The notes: generated by a model not told the origin, from the sequence alone. 64,000 nt of DNA from Methylocystis sp. IM3 (GCF_038070105.1 NZ_JBBPBZ010000002.1:2058001-2122000); one strand, 5' to 3'; shown: positions 17,575-27,281, counted from the first letter of the stretch. Translations and numbers: made by a program.

Positions 17575-20189
17575 GCGCCTTCTCCCTCAAGAACTACCAG
17601 CGCCAGAGCCTCGACGTTCTGCGCGCCTATCTCGCGCGCGCCCGCATCGTCGGCGCCGGCCCGGCCTTCGACCAGACCGAGAAGCCGGGCGTGCGGACGC
17701 CACGCCCCTATCAGCCGCTCGCGGGGCTGGAGACGGTTCCTTATGTCTGCCTGCGCCTGCCGACTGGCGGCGGCAAGACGCTGCTCTCGGCCCATGCGGT
17801 GGAGATCGCCGCCGATGAATGGCTCGAACGCGCGTTTCCGCTCGTCCTGTGGCTGACGCCGACCAACACCATCCGCGCCCAGACGCTGGAGACGCTGAAA
17901 AAACCCGGCCACGCCAATTACGAGGCGCTGAACGACGCCTTCGGCGGGCGCTTCCGCGTCTTCGACATTGCGGATTTCGCGTTGCTCACCCCAGCCGATC
18001 TCAAAGCTTACGCCTGCATTTTCGTCGGCACGACGCAGACGCTGCGGGTCAGCAACACGGAAGGCCGCAAGGTCTATGCGCACAACGAAAATCTCGAACC
18101 GCATTTTTCGGCCGTTCCCGACACGACGCCGGGACTGGAGCGCATCGAGGAGGGCGAGGACAAGGGACAAATAAAATTCTCCTTCCGCAATCTTCTGGCG
18201 CTGAACCGCCCGCTCGTCCTCGTGGACGAGGCGCACAACAACAAGTCGAAGCTCAGCGTCGAGGTGTTGCAGCGGATCAATGCCGGCTGTGTCGTCGAAT
18301 TCACGGCGACGCCCGCAGCCGACAGCAACATTCTCCACAATGTCTCGGCGACGGAGCTGAAGGCGGAGGAGATGATCAAACTCCCGATCCGCCTGACCGA
18401 ACACAAGAGCTGGGAGGACGCCGTCGCCAACGCCATCCGCGAGCGCAAGCGGCTCCACGCGCTCGCGGAAAAGGACGCCGATCATATCCGCCCGATCGTT
18501 CTGTTTCAGGCCGAGGACAAGGGGCAGGACGTCACCAAGGACATTCTGGTCGCGCATCTTGTCGAGCAGGAGAACATCCCGCGCGAAAAAATCGCCGTCG
18601 CAACTGGCGATCAGCGGGAACTCGACAAGGTCGATCTCTTCGCGCGTGAGTGTCCGATCGATTATGTCGTGACGGTCGAGGCGCTGAAGGAGGGATGGGA
18701 CTGCTCCTTCGCCTATGTCTTCTGCTCCGTGGCGAAGGTCGAATCGCGCACCTCGGTCGAGCAGCTTCTCGGTCGCGTGCTGAGGATGCCCTATGCGAAG
18801 CGGCGCATCGAGCCCGACCTCAATCGCGCCTATGCGCATGTCTCGCGCGCCTCCTGGCCCAACGCCGTGAACGAGCTGCATGACCGGCTCGTGGACATGG
18901 GCTTCGAGCAGGCGGAGGCCGAAAGCTTCATCGAGTCGCAGCCGCCGCTCGATCTTGCCGGCGGCGCGACTGGCGGCCTCTTCGGCGCGCCGCCGCCTTC
19001 GACAGTTCTGGAAGTGAACGAAAGCCCGGCCGTTTTCGACCTGACGCCCGAGGACCGCGAGGCGGTCAAGGTGGAGAAGACCGCGACCGGCGCGCGGCTC
19101 GTGCTGCTGCGCGCGATTTCCGACGAAACCCGCGACCGGATCACGGCGGCGATCCGCTCGCCCGAGGCGCGCGCGACGGTCGAGCGCGAGACGCGCCGGC
19201 ACAACAGCCAGTGGCGGGCGCGCATGACCCCGGCCGCGCGCGGCGAAATCTTTCGTCTCCCGCAACTCGCTTTCATCTTTCAGGGAGAGAAGGAGCTTGC
19301 GGAGCCGGAGAGTTTTCTCGACGCCAGCAGCTGGACGCTGACGGATTATTCTTCGGCGGTTTCGCCGCAGGAGTTCAATCTTACCGAAAGCGGCGCGCAA
19401 TGGGAGGTAGATCTTCGAGACGGCCATCTGACGCACAAGACGGTCGCTTTCGCTGAACAGCAAAACCTCGACTTCGTTGATACGGGATGGACTCAGGGCC
19501 AGCTTGTGCAATGGCTGGAGAAGAAGCTTCGCCAGCAGGATGTCGTTCAGCCGGTGATGCTGGAGTTCGTGCGCCGCGCGGTGGCGGATCTGATGGAGCG
19601 GCGGGCGACTCCCTTGCCCGTGCTCGCACGCTGGAAATATATCCTTGCAAGAATACTGGGCCAGAAGATCGCGACGCATCGCGACGCGGCCGGGCGATCA
19701 AATTATCAGCGGCTGCTTTTTGGCACGCAGGCCGCCGTCGAGGCGACATTCGATTACGCCTTCGATTTCACGCCCGACGGCTATGCGCCGCATTGGACCT
19801 ATGAGGGCCGGCCTTACCTCTTCCAGAAGCATTTTTATCCGCTCGTCGGCGAATTGAAGAACAAGGGCGAGGAGTTCGAGTGCGCGAAGGCGCTCGACAT
19901 GCATCCGAAGGTGCGGCACTGGGTGCGCAATCTGGACCGGCGCGGGTTCTGGCTGCCGCTGGCGCGCAACAGGTTCTATCCCGATTTCGTCGCGCAACTC
20001 GACGACGGCCGGCTGCTCCTCGTCGAACACAAGGGCGAGGTCTATGCGACGAATGACGACAGCAAGGAAAAAAGCAGCGTCGGCGACCTTTGGCAGGCAA
20101 AGAGCGGCGGCAAGGGACTGTTTCTCATGACGGTGATCGAAGCGGGCAGGACCGGCCTCTATGAGCAGATCGACGCTGTGATCGCGTAA
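17571..20189 (+). CDS. res: Type III restriction enzyme, Res subunit (helicase/nuclease)
   Basis: An 872-residue superfamily 2 helicase-nuclease that, with Mod, cuts unmethylated DNA after ATP-driven translocation. Walker A GGGKT lies at residues 66-70, the DEAH box near 218-221 (VLVDEAHNN), and the later helicase motifs around EQLLGRVLRMP. The C-terminal nuclease shows YPDF near 802-805 and EHKG near 819-822, the PD-ExK pattern. Its ATG overlaps the mod stop, so translation is coupled to the broken mod gene. The sequence is intact and GC-rich throughout, unlike the central part of mod. If Mod is inactive in the living cell, Res should be silent, because type III Res needs Mod for recognition. 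Confidence 0.92.
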   Translation: MSAFSLKNYQRQSLDVLRAYLARARIVGAGPAFDQTEKPGVRTPRPYQPLAGLETVPYVCLRLPTGGGKTLLSAHAVEIAADEWLERAFPLVLWLTPTNTIRAQTLETLKKPGHANYEALNDAFGGRFRVFDIADFALLTPADLKAYACIFVGTTQTLRVSNTEGRKVYAHNENLEPHFSAVPDTTPGLERIEEGEDKGQIKFSFRNLLALNRPLVLVDEAHNNKSKLSVEVLQRINAGCVVEFTATPAADSNILHNVSATELKAEEMIKLPIRLTEHKSWEDAVANAIRERKRLHALAEKDADHIRPIVLFQAEDKGQDVTKDILVAHLVEQENIPREKIAVATGDQRELDKVDLFARECPIDYVVTVEALKEGWDCSFAYVFCSVAKVESRTSVEQLLGRVLRMPYAKRRIEPDLNRAYAHVSRASWPNAVNELHDRLVDMGFEQAEAESFIESQPPLDLAGGATGGLFGAPPPSTVLEVNESPAVFDLTPEDREAVKVEKTATGARLVLLRAISDETRDRITAAIRSPEARATVERETRRHNSQWRARMTPAARGEIFRLPQLAFIFQGEKELAEPESFLDASSWTLTDYSSAVSPQEFNLTESGAQWEVDLRDGHLTHKTVAFAEQQNLDFVDTGWTQGQLVQWLEKKLRQQDVVQPVMLEFVRRAVADLMERRATPLPVLARWKYILARILGQKIATHRDAAGRSNYQRLLFGTQAAVEATFDYAFDFTPDGYAPHWTYEGRPYLFQKHFYPLVGELKNKGEEFECAKALDMHPKVRHWVRNLDRRGFWLPLARNRFYPDFVAQLDDGRLLLVEHKGEVYATNDDSKEKSSVGDLWQAKSGGKGLFLMTVIEAGRTGLYEQIDAVIA

Positions 20190-20793
20190 GCGCGGCATGA
20201 CGCGCGCAGCCTCGCCGCGTCAATTCCTCCCCTTTACGGGGAGGGTTTCCGGCAAAAAAAAATCCAAAAATCTTTTCCCCACCCCCCAAAGCCTCTCCTA
20301 CCTTGGTCCCGCCTCGCCAACTTGCAGGGGCGTCGTCGGGTCGGCGGCGCCGGCGGGGTCGGTCAAGTGCGGGACGGCGACCCTCGTTCCGTGCGGGCCC
20401 CGGCGTCGCCAGCTGGGCTTCTCCATCGTGCGGAGGCTCAAAGCTGGGCGTAATGAGCCGGTCGCGAAACGGGGCGCCAGTACCGAAAGGGACAGCGCCC
20501 GCGATTGGCGGCGGCGCATGGGAGGCCCTTGCGACGCGCGCGCTTCGTCATCGGACGGGGCGCGAAAGAAGCGCCGCCGTCAGGCGGAGCGCCGGATAGG
20601 GGGAAACGCCACAGGATGGCGCAAATCCCGGCCGGAAAGGTGCGTCGCGAAGAATAGCCGCAGCCGGGACGCTCTGGTTCCGACGCGCATTTCTTTCACG
20701 CTACCGGCCGAACGGGGCCGGGGCGTCCCGGCGACCTGAACAGCCCGCGTCGAAACCGGCGGCGGGACGATGGGCGTTGGCTCGAGCCAGATC
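20190..20793. other. Structured non-coding stretch downstream of res
   Basis: No ORF here has a recognisable family. Several short inverted repeats are visible: GGCGAC/GTCGCC spanning about 20381-20414, GGGCGC/GCGCCC around 20475-20505 and GGCGC/GCGCC around 20560. AGCTGGGC occurs twice near 20410 and 20440. A CCTCCCC...GGGGAGG palindrome lies at about 20227-20245. I compared it by eye with RNase P RNA, tmRNA and SRP RNA signatures and saw none. Confidence 0.35.
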
Positions 20794-20855
20794 GACGCGC
20801 TCGGGCGCGATTGACCTCCCTCCCCCTCGCGGGGAGGGATAAAGGGTGGGGGCCG
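20794..20855 (+). repeat. Second copy of the 62-bp repeat
   Basis: 57 of 62 bases match 15940-16001 in the same orientation, including the core CCTCCCCCTCGCGGGGAGGG. Together the two copies bracket the type III restriction-modification genes. The unit ends 25 bases before the stop end of the ABC transporter gene. Confidence 0.8.
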
Positions 20856-20879
20856 CGCCGCGATTACGGCGCCGCCCGC

Positions 20880-22703
20880 TCAGGACGCCGCCGCCCCTGC
20901 CCGCTCCGTGTCGAACTGGAGCCTCGCGAGCCGCGCATAGAGGCCGCCGGCGGCGGAGAGGCTCGCATGCGTGCCCTCCTCCACGATGCCGCCCTCGTCG
21001 AGCACGAGGATGCGGTCGGCCTCGAGCACGGTGGCGAGGCGATGGGCGATGACGATGCTGGTGCGTCCCGCCATCACGTCGTGAAGCGCCGCCTGCACGG
21101 CGGCCTCGTTCTCGGCGTCGAGCGCGGAGGTCGCTTCGTCGAGCAGCAGAACCGGCGCGTCGGCGAGGATGGCGCGCGCGATGGCGAGGCGCTGGCGCTG
21201 GCCGCCCGACAGCGTGACCCCGCGCTCGCCGAGCAGCGTGTCGTAGCCCTGCGGCAAGGTCTCGATGAACTCATGCGCCTGCGCCCGCTTCGCCGCCGCG
21301 ACGATCGCCTCCCGCGTCGCGCTCTCCCGCCCATAGGCGATGTTCTCCGCGACGCTCAGGCCGAAGATCACCGGGTCCTGCGGCGCCAGCGCGATGGCCG
21401 CGCGCAGATCGAGCGGATCGAGCGCGCGCACATCGACGCCGTCGAGGGAAATCGCGCCGCTATCCACGTCGTAGAAGCGCAGCAGCAGCGAAAAGAGCGT
21501 CGACTTGCCGGCGCCGGACGGGCCGACCAGCGCGATTCGCTCGCCGGGCTCGACGACGAGCGACAGACCGTCGAGCGCCGCGCGATCGGGCGCGGTCGGA
21601 TAGGCGAAGACGACATGGTCGAAGGCGATGCGTCCCCGCCAGCGCGCGGGCGGCTTCGTGGGATGCGGCGGCGCGACGATCCGCGGCTTCACGGCAAGGA
21701 TTTCCGCGATGCGCGACGCGGCCCCGGCGGCGGCGACGACCTCGCTCCAGACCGACGAAAGCTCGCCGAGCGAACTCGCCCCGAGCACGGCGTAGAGCAC
21801 GAACTGGGAGAGGACGCCGGCGCTCATCCGCCCCGTGAGCACGTCCTGCGCCCCGAGCCAGAGCACGGCGACGATGCTGGTGAAGACGACGAGAATCACG
21901 CCCGCCGTCACGAAGGCGCGCATCAGCGTCGCCGCCTGCGCGGCGTCGTAAGCCGTCTCGACCGCGCGGCGGAAGCGCGCGACGGTCGACGCCTGCGCGC
22001 CATTGGCCTGCATGGCGCGCACGGCGGAGAGATTCTCGCCCGCATAGGCGGCCGCCTGGGCGAGCATGTCCTGCGCATGTTTCGAGCGGCCGCGCACGCT
22101 GCGCCCCGAGGCGATCAGCGGCAGCACGATGACCGGAATCGCCGCAAGCGCGAGCCCCGCGAGCTTCGGGCTCGTCGCGAACATCATCACCACCGCGCCG
22201 ACGAACATGAAGATGTTGCGCAGCGCGACGGAAGCCGAGGAGCCAAAGGCGGATTTGAGAAGCGTCGTGTCGGCGGTGAGACGCGACAGCAATTCGCCGG
22301 TCTTGGCCGTGTCGAAAAAGGCGGCGTCCAGCGCGGTGAGGTGCCTGAAGAGATCGGCGCGCAGATCGGCGACCACGCGCTCGCCGAGCGTCATGACAAA
22401 GTAATAGCGGGTGGCGGACGCCAGAGCGAGAGTCGCGGCGACCGCGATCATCGCGCCGAAATAGGCGTTCACCGCCCCCGCGCTGTCAGCCGAAAATCCA
22501 TGGTCGATCATGCCGCGCACGGCGGCGGGCAGCGTCAGCGTCGCTCCCGCCGCGACAATCAGCGCCGTGAAGGCCAGCGCGATCGTGCGCTTGTAGCGCA
22601 GGGCGTAGGGCAAAAGCGGGCGCAGCGGCGCAAGCGTTGCGCCGACGCCCCGCTTCGAATCACGGACGGAGGGCGGAGTGGCGATGTCGTTGATCCTTGT
22701 CAT
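20880..22703 (-). CDS. ABC transporter, fused permease/ATPase (MsbA-type exporter)
   Basis: A 607-residue half-transporter. Residues about 30-330 form the type-1 exporter membrane domain with six spans; residues about 360-600 are the nucleotide-binding domain. Walker A GPSGAGKST lies near 392-400, the signature LSGGQRQR near 496, Walker B with the D-loop LLLDEATSALD near 521, and the H-loop in IVIAHRLATV. Such homodimeric exporters move lipids, peptides or drugs outward using ATP. There is no neighbouring partner gene, so the substrate is unknown. Full length and intact. Confidence 0.9.
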   Translation of the reverse strand: MTRINDIATPPSVRDSKRGVGATLAPLRPLLPYALRYKRTIALAFTALIVAAGATLTLPAAVRGMIDHGFSADSAGAVNAYFGAMIAVAATLALASATRYYFVMTLGERVVADLRADLFRHLTALDAAFFDTAKTGELLSRLTADTTLLKSAFGSSASVALRNIFMFVGAVVMMFATSPKLAGLALAAIPVIVLPLIASGRSVRGRSKHAQDMLAQAAAYAGENLSAVRAMQANGAQASTVARFRRAVETAYDAAQAATLMRAFVTAGVILVVFTSIVAVLWLGAQDVLTGRMSAGVLSQFVLYAVLGASSLGELSSVWSEVVAAAGAASRIAEILAVKPRIVAPPHPTKPPARWRGRIAFDHVVFAYPTAPDRAALDGLSLVVEPGERIALVGPSGAGKSTLFSLLLRFYDVDSGAISLDGVDVRALDPLDLRAAIALAPQDPVIFGLSVAENIAYGRESATREAIVAAAKRAQAHEFIETLPQGYDTLLGERGVTLSGGQRQRLAIARAILADAPVLLLDEATSALDAENEAAVQAALHDVMAGRTSIVIAHRLATVLEADRILVLDEGGIVEEGTHASLSAAGGLYARLARLQFDTERAGAAAS

Positions 22704-23054
22704 GCCCCCGACCCTATAGCGCCCGACGTGAAGGAAGACGACTCCGAAGCCTTTCCCCTTGCCAGCCCCTTTTCAGGCGTCCGCGCCGGGGAATGTTGTG
22801 CGGTGCGGAATCAAAAAATATTTTGCCCCGACAGACGAAACCCCGGCTCATCGCGACAATAACGCCATGTTTTTCATAGAGTTATAGCGTGCGACATGTT
22901 GTCGCGGAAAAATTCGGCCATGGCTGGACAGGGGCAAAACATATGATACCTTTCCCCTGCGTCGAAATGACGCGTCCGCCAAAAGGTGGGGGGCAAAGCG
23001 CCAGAAAAACAAAAAGCAAGGCGCGGCTCTGGGAACGAAAGAGGAGTGAAGATC
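22704..23054. other. Divergent spacer between ABC transporter and small membrane protein
   Basis: 351 bases without a supported gene. It should hold both divergent promoters. A small palindrome, GCGACA-TGT-TGTCGC, lies at 22891-22905 next to AT-rich sequence (AAAATATTTT near 22815), a possible regulator site. Nothing else is recognised. Confidence 0.4.
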
Positions 23055-23222
23055 ATGGCTGATAAAGAACTCGAAGTCACGACCAACACCTATATCTTCG
23101 CCGGCGTCGGCGCCGTTCTCCTTGGCGGCCTCGCGGCTGCTGCTCTCGGCGGCCTGCCGAACACGATCGCGGCTGGCGTCGTCGGCGCGCTCGCGGGCGG
23201 CTGCCTCGGCCTGTTCTTCTAA
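23055..23222 (+). CDS. Small glycine/alanine-rich membrane protein
   Basis: A 55-residue protein beginning MADKELEVTTNTYIF, with GAGGAG ten bases before the ATG at 23055. From residue 13 on it is almost entirely hydrophobic with small-residue spacing (AGVGAVLLGGLAAAALGG, then GVVGALAGGCLGLFF), reading as two short membrane helices of glycine-zipper type. No enzyme motif is present. It has its own leader and a hairpin downstream, which supports a real short gene. The function is unknown; by composition it could be a holin-like or stress-related membrane peptide, but nothing in the context tells. Confidence 0.6.
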   Translation: MADKELEVTTNTYIFAGVGAVLLGGLAAAALGGLPNTIAAGVVGALAGGCLGLFF

Positions 23223-23354
23223 TCGACGTATTTGGCGCAGCGCTGGTCTGGCCGCCAGCGTAACGTCAGTCGACACCAGCCAGCAATCGCGACCGCGGTT
23301 GCTGGCTGTGCTGTTTCAAAAAACACTTTCCAGATGAGCTGTTTTTCATTGAAG

Positions 23355-23385
23355 CGCGCTTTCCGGTCAGGAAAGCGCGTGTTTC
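23355..23385. terminator. Hairpin between convergent genes
   Basis: Perfect 10-bp stem, CGCGCTTTCC at 23355-23364 and GGAAAGCGCG at 23370-23379, with a 5-base loop. It lies between the small membrane protein gene and the end of the acyl-CoA synthetase gene. T runs are weak on both sides (TGTTTC on plus). Confidence 0.5.
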
Positions 23386-23390
23386 GATCA

Positions 23391-25049
23391 TTACAGGCTG
23401 GCCGTCGAAAGGCCGCCGGGCCACATCTCGCGCGCGCGATTCCGCAGAACATATTTCTGTATCTTGCCGGTGGAGGTCTTCGGCAGAGGCCCGAAGACGA
23501 CATGGCGCGGGCATTTGAAATGGGCCAGATGCGTGCGCGACCAGGCGATGATCTCCTCCGCCGTGGCGCTCTCCCCTTCCCTCAGTTCGACGAAGGCGCA
23601 AGGAGTCTCGCCCCATTTGTCGTCCGGCGCGGCGACCACCGCGGCCGAACTCACCTTCGGATGCTTGAAGAGAATATCTTCCACTTCGATCGAAGAGATG
23701 TTCTCGCCGCCTGAAATGATGACGTCCTTTGACCGGTCCTTGAGCTGGATGTAGCCGTCGGGATGCATCACGCCGAGATCGCCGGAGTGGAACCAGCCGC
23801 CGTCGAAGGCTTTCTCCGAAGCGGCCTTGTTCTTCAGGTAGCCCTTCATGACGATGTTGCCGCGAAACATCACCTCGCCCATGGTGGCGCCGTCGCGGGG
23901 CACGGGCTGCATCGTTTCCGGATCGATGACGTCGAGGTCTTCGAGCACATTGTAACGAACGCCCTGCCGGGCCTTCATCTGCGCCTGCGCCACGTCGTCG
24001 AGATCGTCCCAATGCGACTGCCATTCGTTCACGGCCGCGGGACCGTAGGTTTCGGTCAGGCCGTAAAGATGGGTGACCTCGAAACCCGCCGCCTTCATCG
24101 CAGCGAGAACCGCCTGCGGCGGCGGCGCGGCGGCCGTGAAGAACCGCACGGTCTGCTTCAACGGCTTCTTCTCGGCCTCGGTGGCGCCGAGCAGCGTGGA
24201 CATGACGATGGGCGCGCCGCACAGATGCGTGACGCCATGCTCGGACATGAGCTCGTACATTTGGCCCGGGCGCACTTGCCGCAGGCAGACATGCGTGCCC
24301 GCGGCGACCGACAGGGACCAGGTGAAACACCAGCCGTTGCAATGGAACATCGGCAAGGTCCAGAGATAGACCGGGTGGCGGCCCATGTCTCCGGTGAGAA
24401 TATTGCCGAGCGCAAGCAGATAGGCCCCGCGATGGTGATAGACGACGCCTTTAGGATCGCCCGTCGTGCCCGAGGTGTAATTCAGGGAGATCGCGTCCCA
24501 CTCGTCGCACGGCGGACGCCAAGCATAGGCGGGGTCGCCGCCCAGGATGAAATCCTCGTAGTCGATCGAGCCGAGCCTCTCGCCAGGCCCCGCATATTCG
24601 GGGTCGTCGTAGTCGATGATGAGCGGTTTCGTCTTCGTGAGCGCCAGCGCCTCGCGCATCAATCCCGAGAATTCCCGGTCGACGATCAGCGCCCTGGCTT
24701 CCGCGTGATCCAGGGTGAAGGCGAGGATCGGCGCATCGAGGCGGGTATTGAGCGTGTTCAGCACGGCCCCGACCATGGGGACGCCGTAATGGCATTCGAG
24801 CATCGCGGGCGTGTTGGCGAGCATCACGCAGACCGTGTCGCCCCGCCCGATTCCGCCCTTCTCCAGCGCGCTGGCGAGGCGCCGGCTGCGCGCATAGAAG
24901 TCACGGTAGGTGCGCCGCAGGCCGCCGTGGACGATTGCGATCCGGTCGGGAAAGACCGCCGCCGCCCGCGCCAGAAAAGTCAGCGGCGTCAAAGGCTGGA
25001 AATTGGCCGCATTGCGGTCGAGGTCGCGGTCGTAGGCGGATGCTGGCAT
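23391..25049 (-). CDS. Acyl-CoA synthetase (AMP-forming)
   Basis: A 552-residue ANL-superfamily ligase that activates a carboxylic acid to its acyl-CoA through an acyl-adenylate. The AMP-binding P-loop YTSGTTGDPKG lies near residues 190-200, followed by GLTETYGPAAVNEW and, toward the C-terminus, SGGENISSIEVED and the catalytic lysine region PKTSTGKIQK. The ATG at 25049 starts the family-like sequence MPASAYDRDLDRNAANF; the in-frame extension to 25253 is low-complexity and rejected. It resembles medium/long-chain acyl-CoA synthetases; the exact substrate is not deducible. It stands alone. Confidence 0.9.
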   Translation of the reverse strand: MPASAYDRDLDRNAANFQPLTPLTFLARAAAVFPDRIAIVHGGLRRTYRDFYARSRRLASALEKGGIGRGDTVCVMLANTPAMLECHYGVPMVGAVLNTLNTRLDAPILAFTLDHAEARALIVDREFSGLMREALALTKTKPLIIDYDDPEYAGPGERLGSIDYEDFILGGDPAYAWRPPCDEWDAISLNYTSGTTGDPKGVVYHHRGAYLLALGNILTGDMGRHPVYLWTLPMFHCNGWCFTWSLSVAAGTHVCLRQVRPGQMYELMSEHGVTHLCGAPIVMSTLLGATEAEKKPLKQTVRFFTAAAPPPQAVLAAMKAAGFEVTHLYGLTETYGPAAVNEWQSHWDDLDDVAQAQMKARQGVRYNVLEDLDVIDPETMQPVPRDGATMGEVMFRGNIVMKGYLKNKAASEKAFDGGWFHSGDLGVMHPDGYIQLKDRSKDVIISGGENISSIEVEDILFKHPKVSSAAVVAAPDDKWGETPCAFVELREGESATAEEIIAWSRTHLAHFKCPRHVVFGPLPKTSTGKIQKYVLRNRAREMWPGGLSTASL

Positions 25050-25146
25050 CAAGGGAGACTCCAAAAGCGCAGGCGCGCGGGCCGTCGCTTGCAGGATATA
25101 TGCAAATTTCCGCTTGTCTGCCGCCGCCTTCCGCCGTCCTTCCCCG

Positions 25147-25863
25147 CTATTCGCCGAAATCGACGTCCTTGAGTCGGCCGAAAACGCGCTCGGCGTCGAA
25201 ATTGTCCTCGTCCTCCGCCGGAACGGCCGGCTTTGTCGGCTTGCCGAAGACATCCTCGGTCGTGGTCGGCTCGCGCAGGCTGGTGGTGACTGTGGCGGGC
25301 ACCAGAGTCTGGCCGTGATCCTCGACGACCGCCGGACGGTCCTTGGCGGCGCGGTTGACCTCGAAGTCGAGATCGATCTGCGAGCAGAGGCCGAGCGTCA
25401 CAGGGTCCATCGGCGTCAACGAGGCGGAGTTCCAGTGCGTCCGCTCGCGGATCGCCTTGAGGGTCGCCTTGGTGGTGCCAACGAGCCGCATAATTTGCGC
25501 GTCCTTGAGCTCGGGATGGTTGCGCACGAGCCACAGAATGGCGTTCGGCCGGTCCTGGCGCCGCGAGAGCGGCGTATAGCGCGGACCGCGCGTCTTCTTG
25601 ACCTCCGGCACAACGACCTTGGAAACCGAAAGCCTCAGCTGATGCCTGGCGTCGCGTTCGCCACGGGCGATTTCCTCGCGGGTCAACTGACCCGAAGTGA
25701 TCGGATCGTGACCGCGAATGCCAGCGGCCACCTCGCCATCGGCGATGCCCTTCACCTCGAGAGGGTGCAATTTGCAGAATTCAGCGATTTGGTCGAAGGT
25801 CAGGGAGGTGTTTTCGACGAGCCAGACTGCCGTCGCCTTCGGCATCAAGGGGGCGTTGCTCAT
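25147..25863 (-). CDS. trcR: Cell-cycle transcriptional regulator TrcR (DUF1013)
   Basis: A 238-residue protein of the alphaproteobacterial DUF1013 family, now named TrcR in some annotation sets. The conserved N-terminal block (PLMPKATAVWLVENTSLTFDQIA and GIADGEVAAGI) and the core with RPNAILWLVRNHPEL and VGTTKATLKAIRERTHW are clear; these resemble two helix-turn-helix-like DNA-binding segments. The C-terminal 60 residues are variable and acidic. It is a single-copy core gene in Rhizobiales. Monocistronic here. The family is certain; the regulatory role is from family naming only. Confidence 0.85.
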   Translation of the reverse strand: MSNAPLMPKATAVWLVENTSLTFDQIAEFCKLHPLEVKGIADGEVAAGIRGHDPITSGQLTREEIARGERDARHQLRLSVSKVVVPEVKKTRGPRYTPLSRRQDRPNAILWLVRNHPELKDAQIMRLVGTTKATLKAIRERTHWNSASLTPMDPVTLGLCSQIDLDFEVNRAAKDRPAVVEDHGQTLVPATVTTSLREPTTTEDVFGKPTKPAVPAEDEDNFDAERVFGRLKDVDFGE

Positions 25864-26050
25864 CTTGCTGAATCTCCTTGGGTGCGGGCATGGCGGGAGC
25901 GTCCGGCGCCGCGCCTTGCCGGCGCCGGCGCCCCCATTAGGCTCGACCGTCCATGATGGGAATGTCGTGTATATAGCCGTTCAGCGCCCAATTCGCAATG
26001 ATTTGATGCGCCGCGCGTATGAACGCCCGCCCCTGCCTTCCCCGCTCCCG

Positions 26051-27127
26051 TTATGAGTCGCCGCCCCGCGCATGGGCGGGACGCAGCCTCTGCGAATGCT
26101 CGGGCAAAAGCTCCCTCAGGGCAACGCCAAGCGCCGGACCGTATTTGTGAAAAACCAGTCCAAAGGCGATCAGCGCCACGCCGACGCCCGAGAGCGCGAA
26201 GGGAAAAAGGATCGAATCCTTGAAGACTTCGCTCGAGAGATAGCCCAGATACATGGTGACGCCGACGGCGCCGAAGACGGCATAGGCGCGCCGCATCAGG
26301 AAAATCGAAAGAAAGACGAGCCCAATGTTCACGAGGCAATAGAGCGCCTTCCCCAGTTCGCTCCCGCTGTGCTGCATCGTCAGCCCGCCCCAGAAGGCCA
26401 TGAGCCCGCCGAGGTGGAGCCAGAAGGCGAAATCGCCGTTCTTCCATTTCCTGAGGTCGATCAGCCAGGCGAGCGCGATGACGACGAGCCCGTAATACAT
26501 GCTGACGGTCGCGCGCTGATCGAAGGTGAAGTCATCGACGCCCATGAGCCAGGGCGTCAGGTCCATCGACAGGAACCACAGGCAGAACGCGATGATCATG
26601 GTGAGGAAGGGGAAAGGAAAGACCATGAGCGCCAGCGAAGCGGCGGCGATCGTCCCGAGCTCCATCGGCAGCCAGCTCGACTTGATCCAGATGTAGAAGT
26701 CGCGATAGCCGCCGGGCGCGTCGATTGGGCTGTGACCCAAGAGCGATTGCAGGCTGTAAATGGCCAGCGGCGCCATGCCGACCGCGCAGGTGACGAGCAG
26801 GCCGCCGGGCGTGCGCAGGCCGCGACGCCATAGCACGGCGCCGGCGGCCAGAAACACGGCGGCGTAGATGGCGGCCGTGGCCAGTAGCGCGCCATCGCCC
26901 CAGAGTCCGAAAGCCATGGTCGAGAACATGCCCATCGCGCCGAGCACGATGAGCGCGCCCGCGTACCAGAGCATGTGAACGAAATCATAGCGCGGCGCCG
27001 CCCCGGCCGGCGGCGCCGTCGCAAGGCGGGCGGCGAGAAAGCGCGTCAGGCGCTCGAAGGTTTCGGCGTCGATGACGCCAGCGTCGCGGGCGGCCGCGAG
27101 GTCGTCGATGGGTGAGCGTGCCGACAT
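26051..27127 (-). CDS. Polytopic membrane protein, function unknown
   Basis: A 358-residue protein. An N-terminal soluble stretch of about 45 residues (SPIDDLAAARDAGVIDAETFERLTRFL) looks like the short helical lead seen in DUF2157-type membrane proteins; about ten hydrophobic spans follow. No catalytic motif or transport signature is visible. The ATG at 27127 is chosen because GGAGGA lies seven bases upstream; ATGs at 27142 and 27151 would place that site inside the gene. It is divergent from purM and shares its upstream region. Confidence 0.6.
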   Translation of the reverse strand: MSARSPIDDLAAARDAGVIDAETFERLTRFLAARLATAPPAGAAPRYDFVHMLWYAGALIVLGAMGMFSTMAFGLWGDGALLATAAIYAAVFLAAGAVLWRRGLRTPGGLLVTCAVGMAPLAIYSLQSLLGHSPIDAPGGYRDFYIWIKSSWLPMELGTIAAASLALMVFPFPFLTMIIAFCLWFLSMDLTPWLMGVDDFTFDQRATVSMYYGLVVIALAWLIDLRKWKNGDFAFWLHLGGLMAFWGGLTMQHSGSELGKALYCLVNIGLVFLSIFLMRRAYAVFGAVGVTMYLGYLSSEVFKDSILFPFALSGVGVALIAFGLVFHKYGPALGVALRELLPEHSQRLRPAHARGGDS

Positions 27128-27217
27128 GTCCTGATCCTCCATGGACGGCATGTTGAGCGCGGCGGCGCAGCAATTCCTTGTGCAAACGCACATGAGGCTA
27201 ATTCATCGCCCGATCAT

Positions 27218-27246
27218 TTGACAGCAGGGTTTGCATTGCCCATTAA
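27218..27246 (+). promoter_or_regulatory. Candidate sigma-70 promoter of purM
   Basis: A perfect -35 TTGACA at 27218-27223, a 17-base spacer and a -10-like CATTAA at 27241-27246, about 35 bases before the purM ATG. The -10 match is only fair. Confidence 0.45.
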
Positions 27247-27281
27247 CCCCAAACGGGCGGAGGGCCCGACGGGACAGCGCC

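Noticed and set aside
17553..19679. 708-codon minus-strand frame opposite res
   Set aside because: The plus strand encodes Walker A, DEAH and nuclease motifs here; the minus frame has none.
20197..20739. 180-residue frame in the gap after res, and a 73-residue frame on the opposite strand at 20298-20519
   Set aside because: Arg/Ser/Pro-rich, no domain, no ribosome site; more like a repeat or RNA region.
20811..22862. 683-codon plus-strand frame opposite the ABC exporter
   Set aside because: Shadow of a gene with complete ABC signatures.
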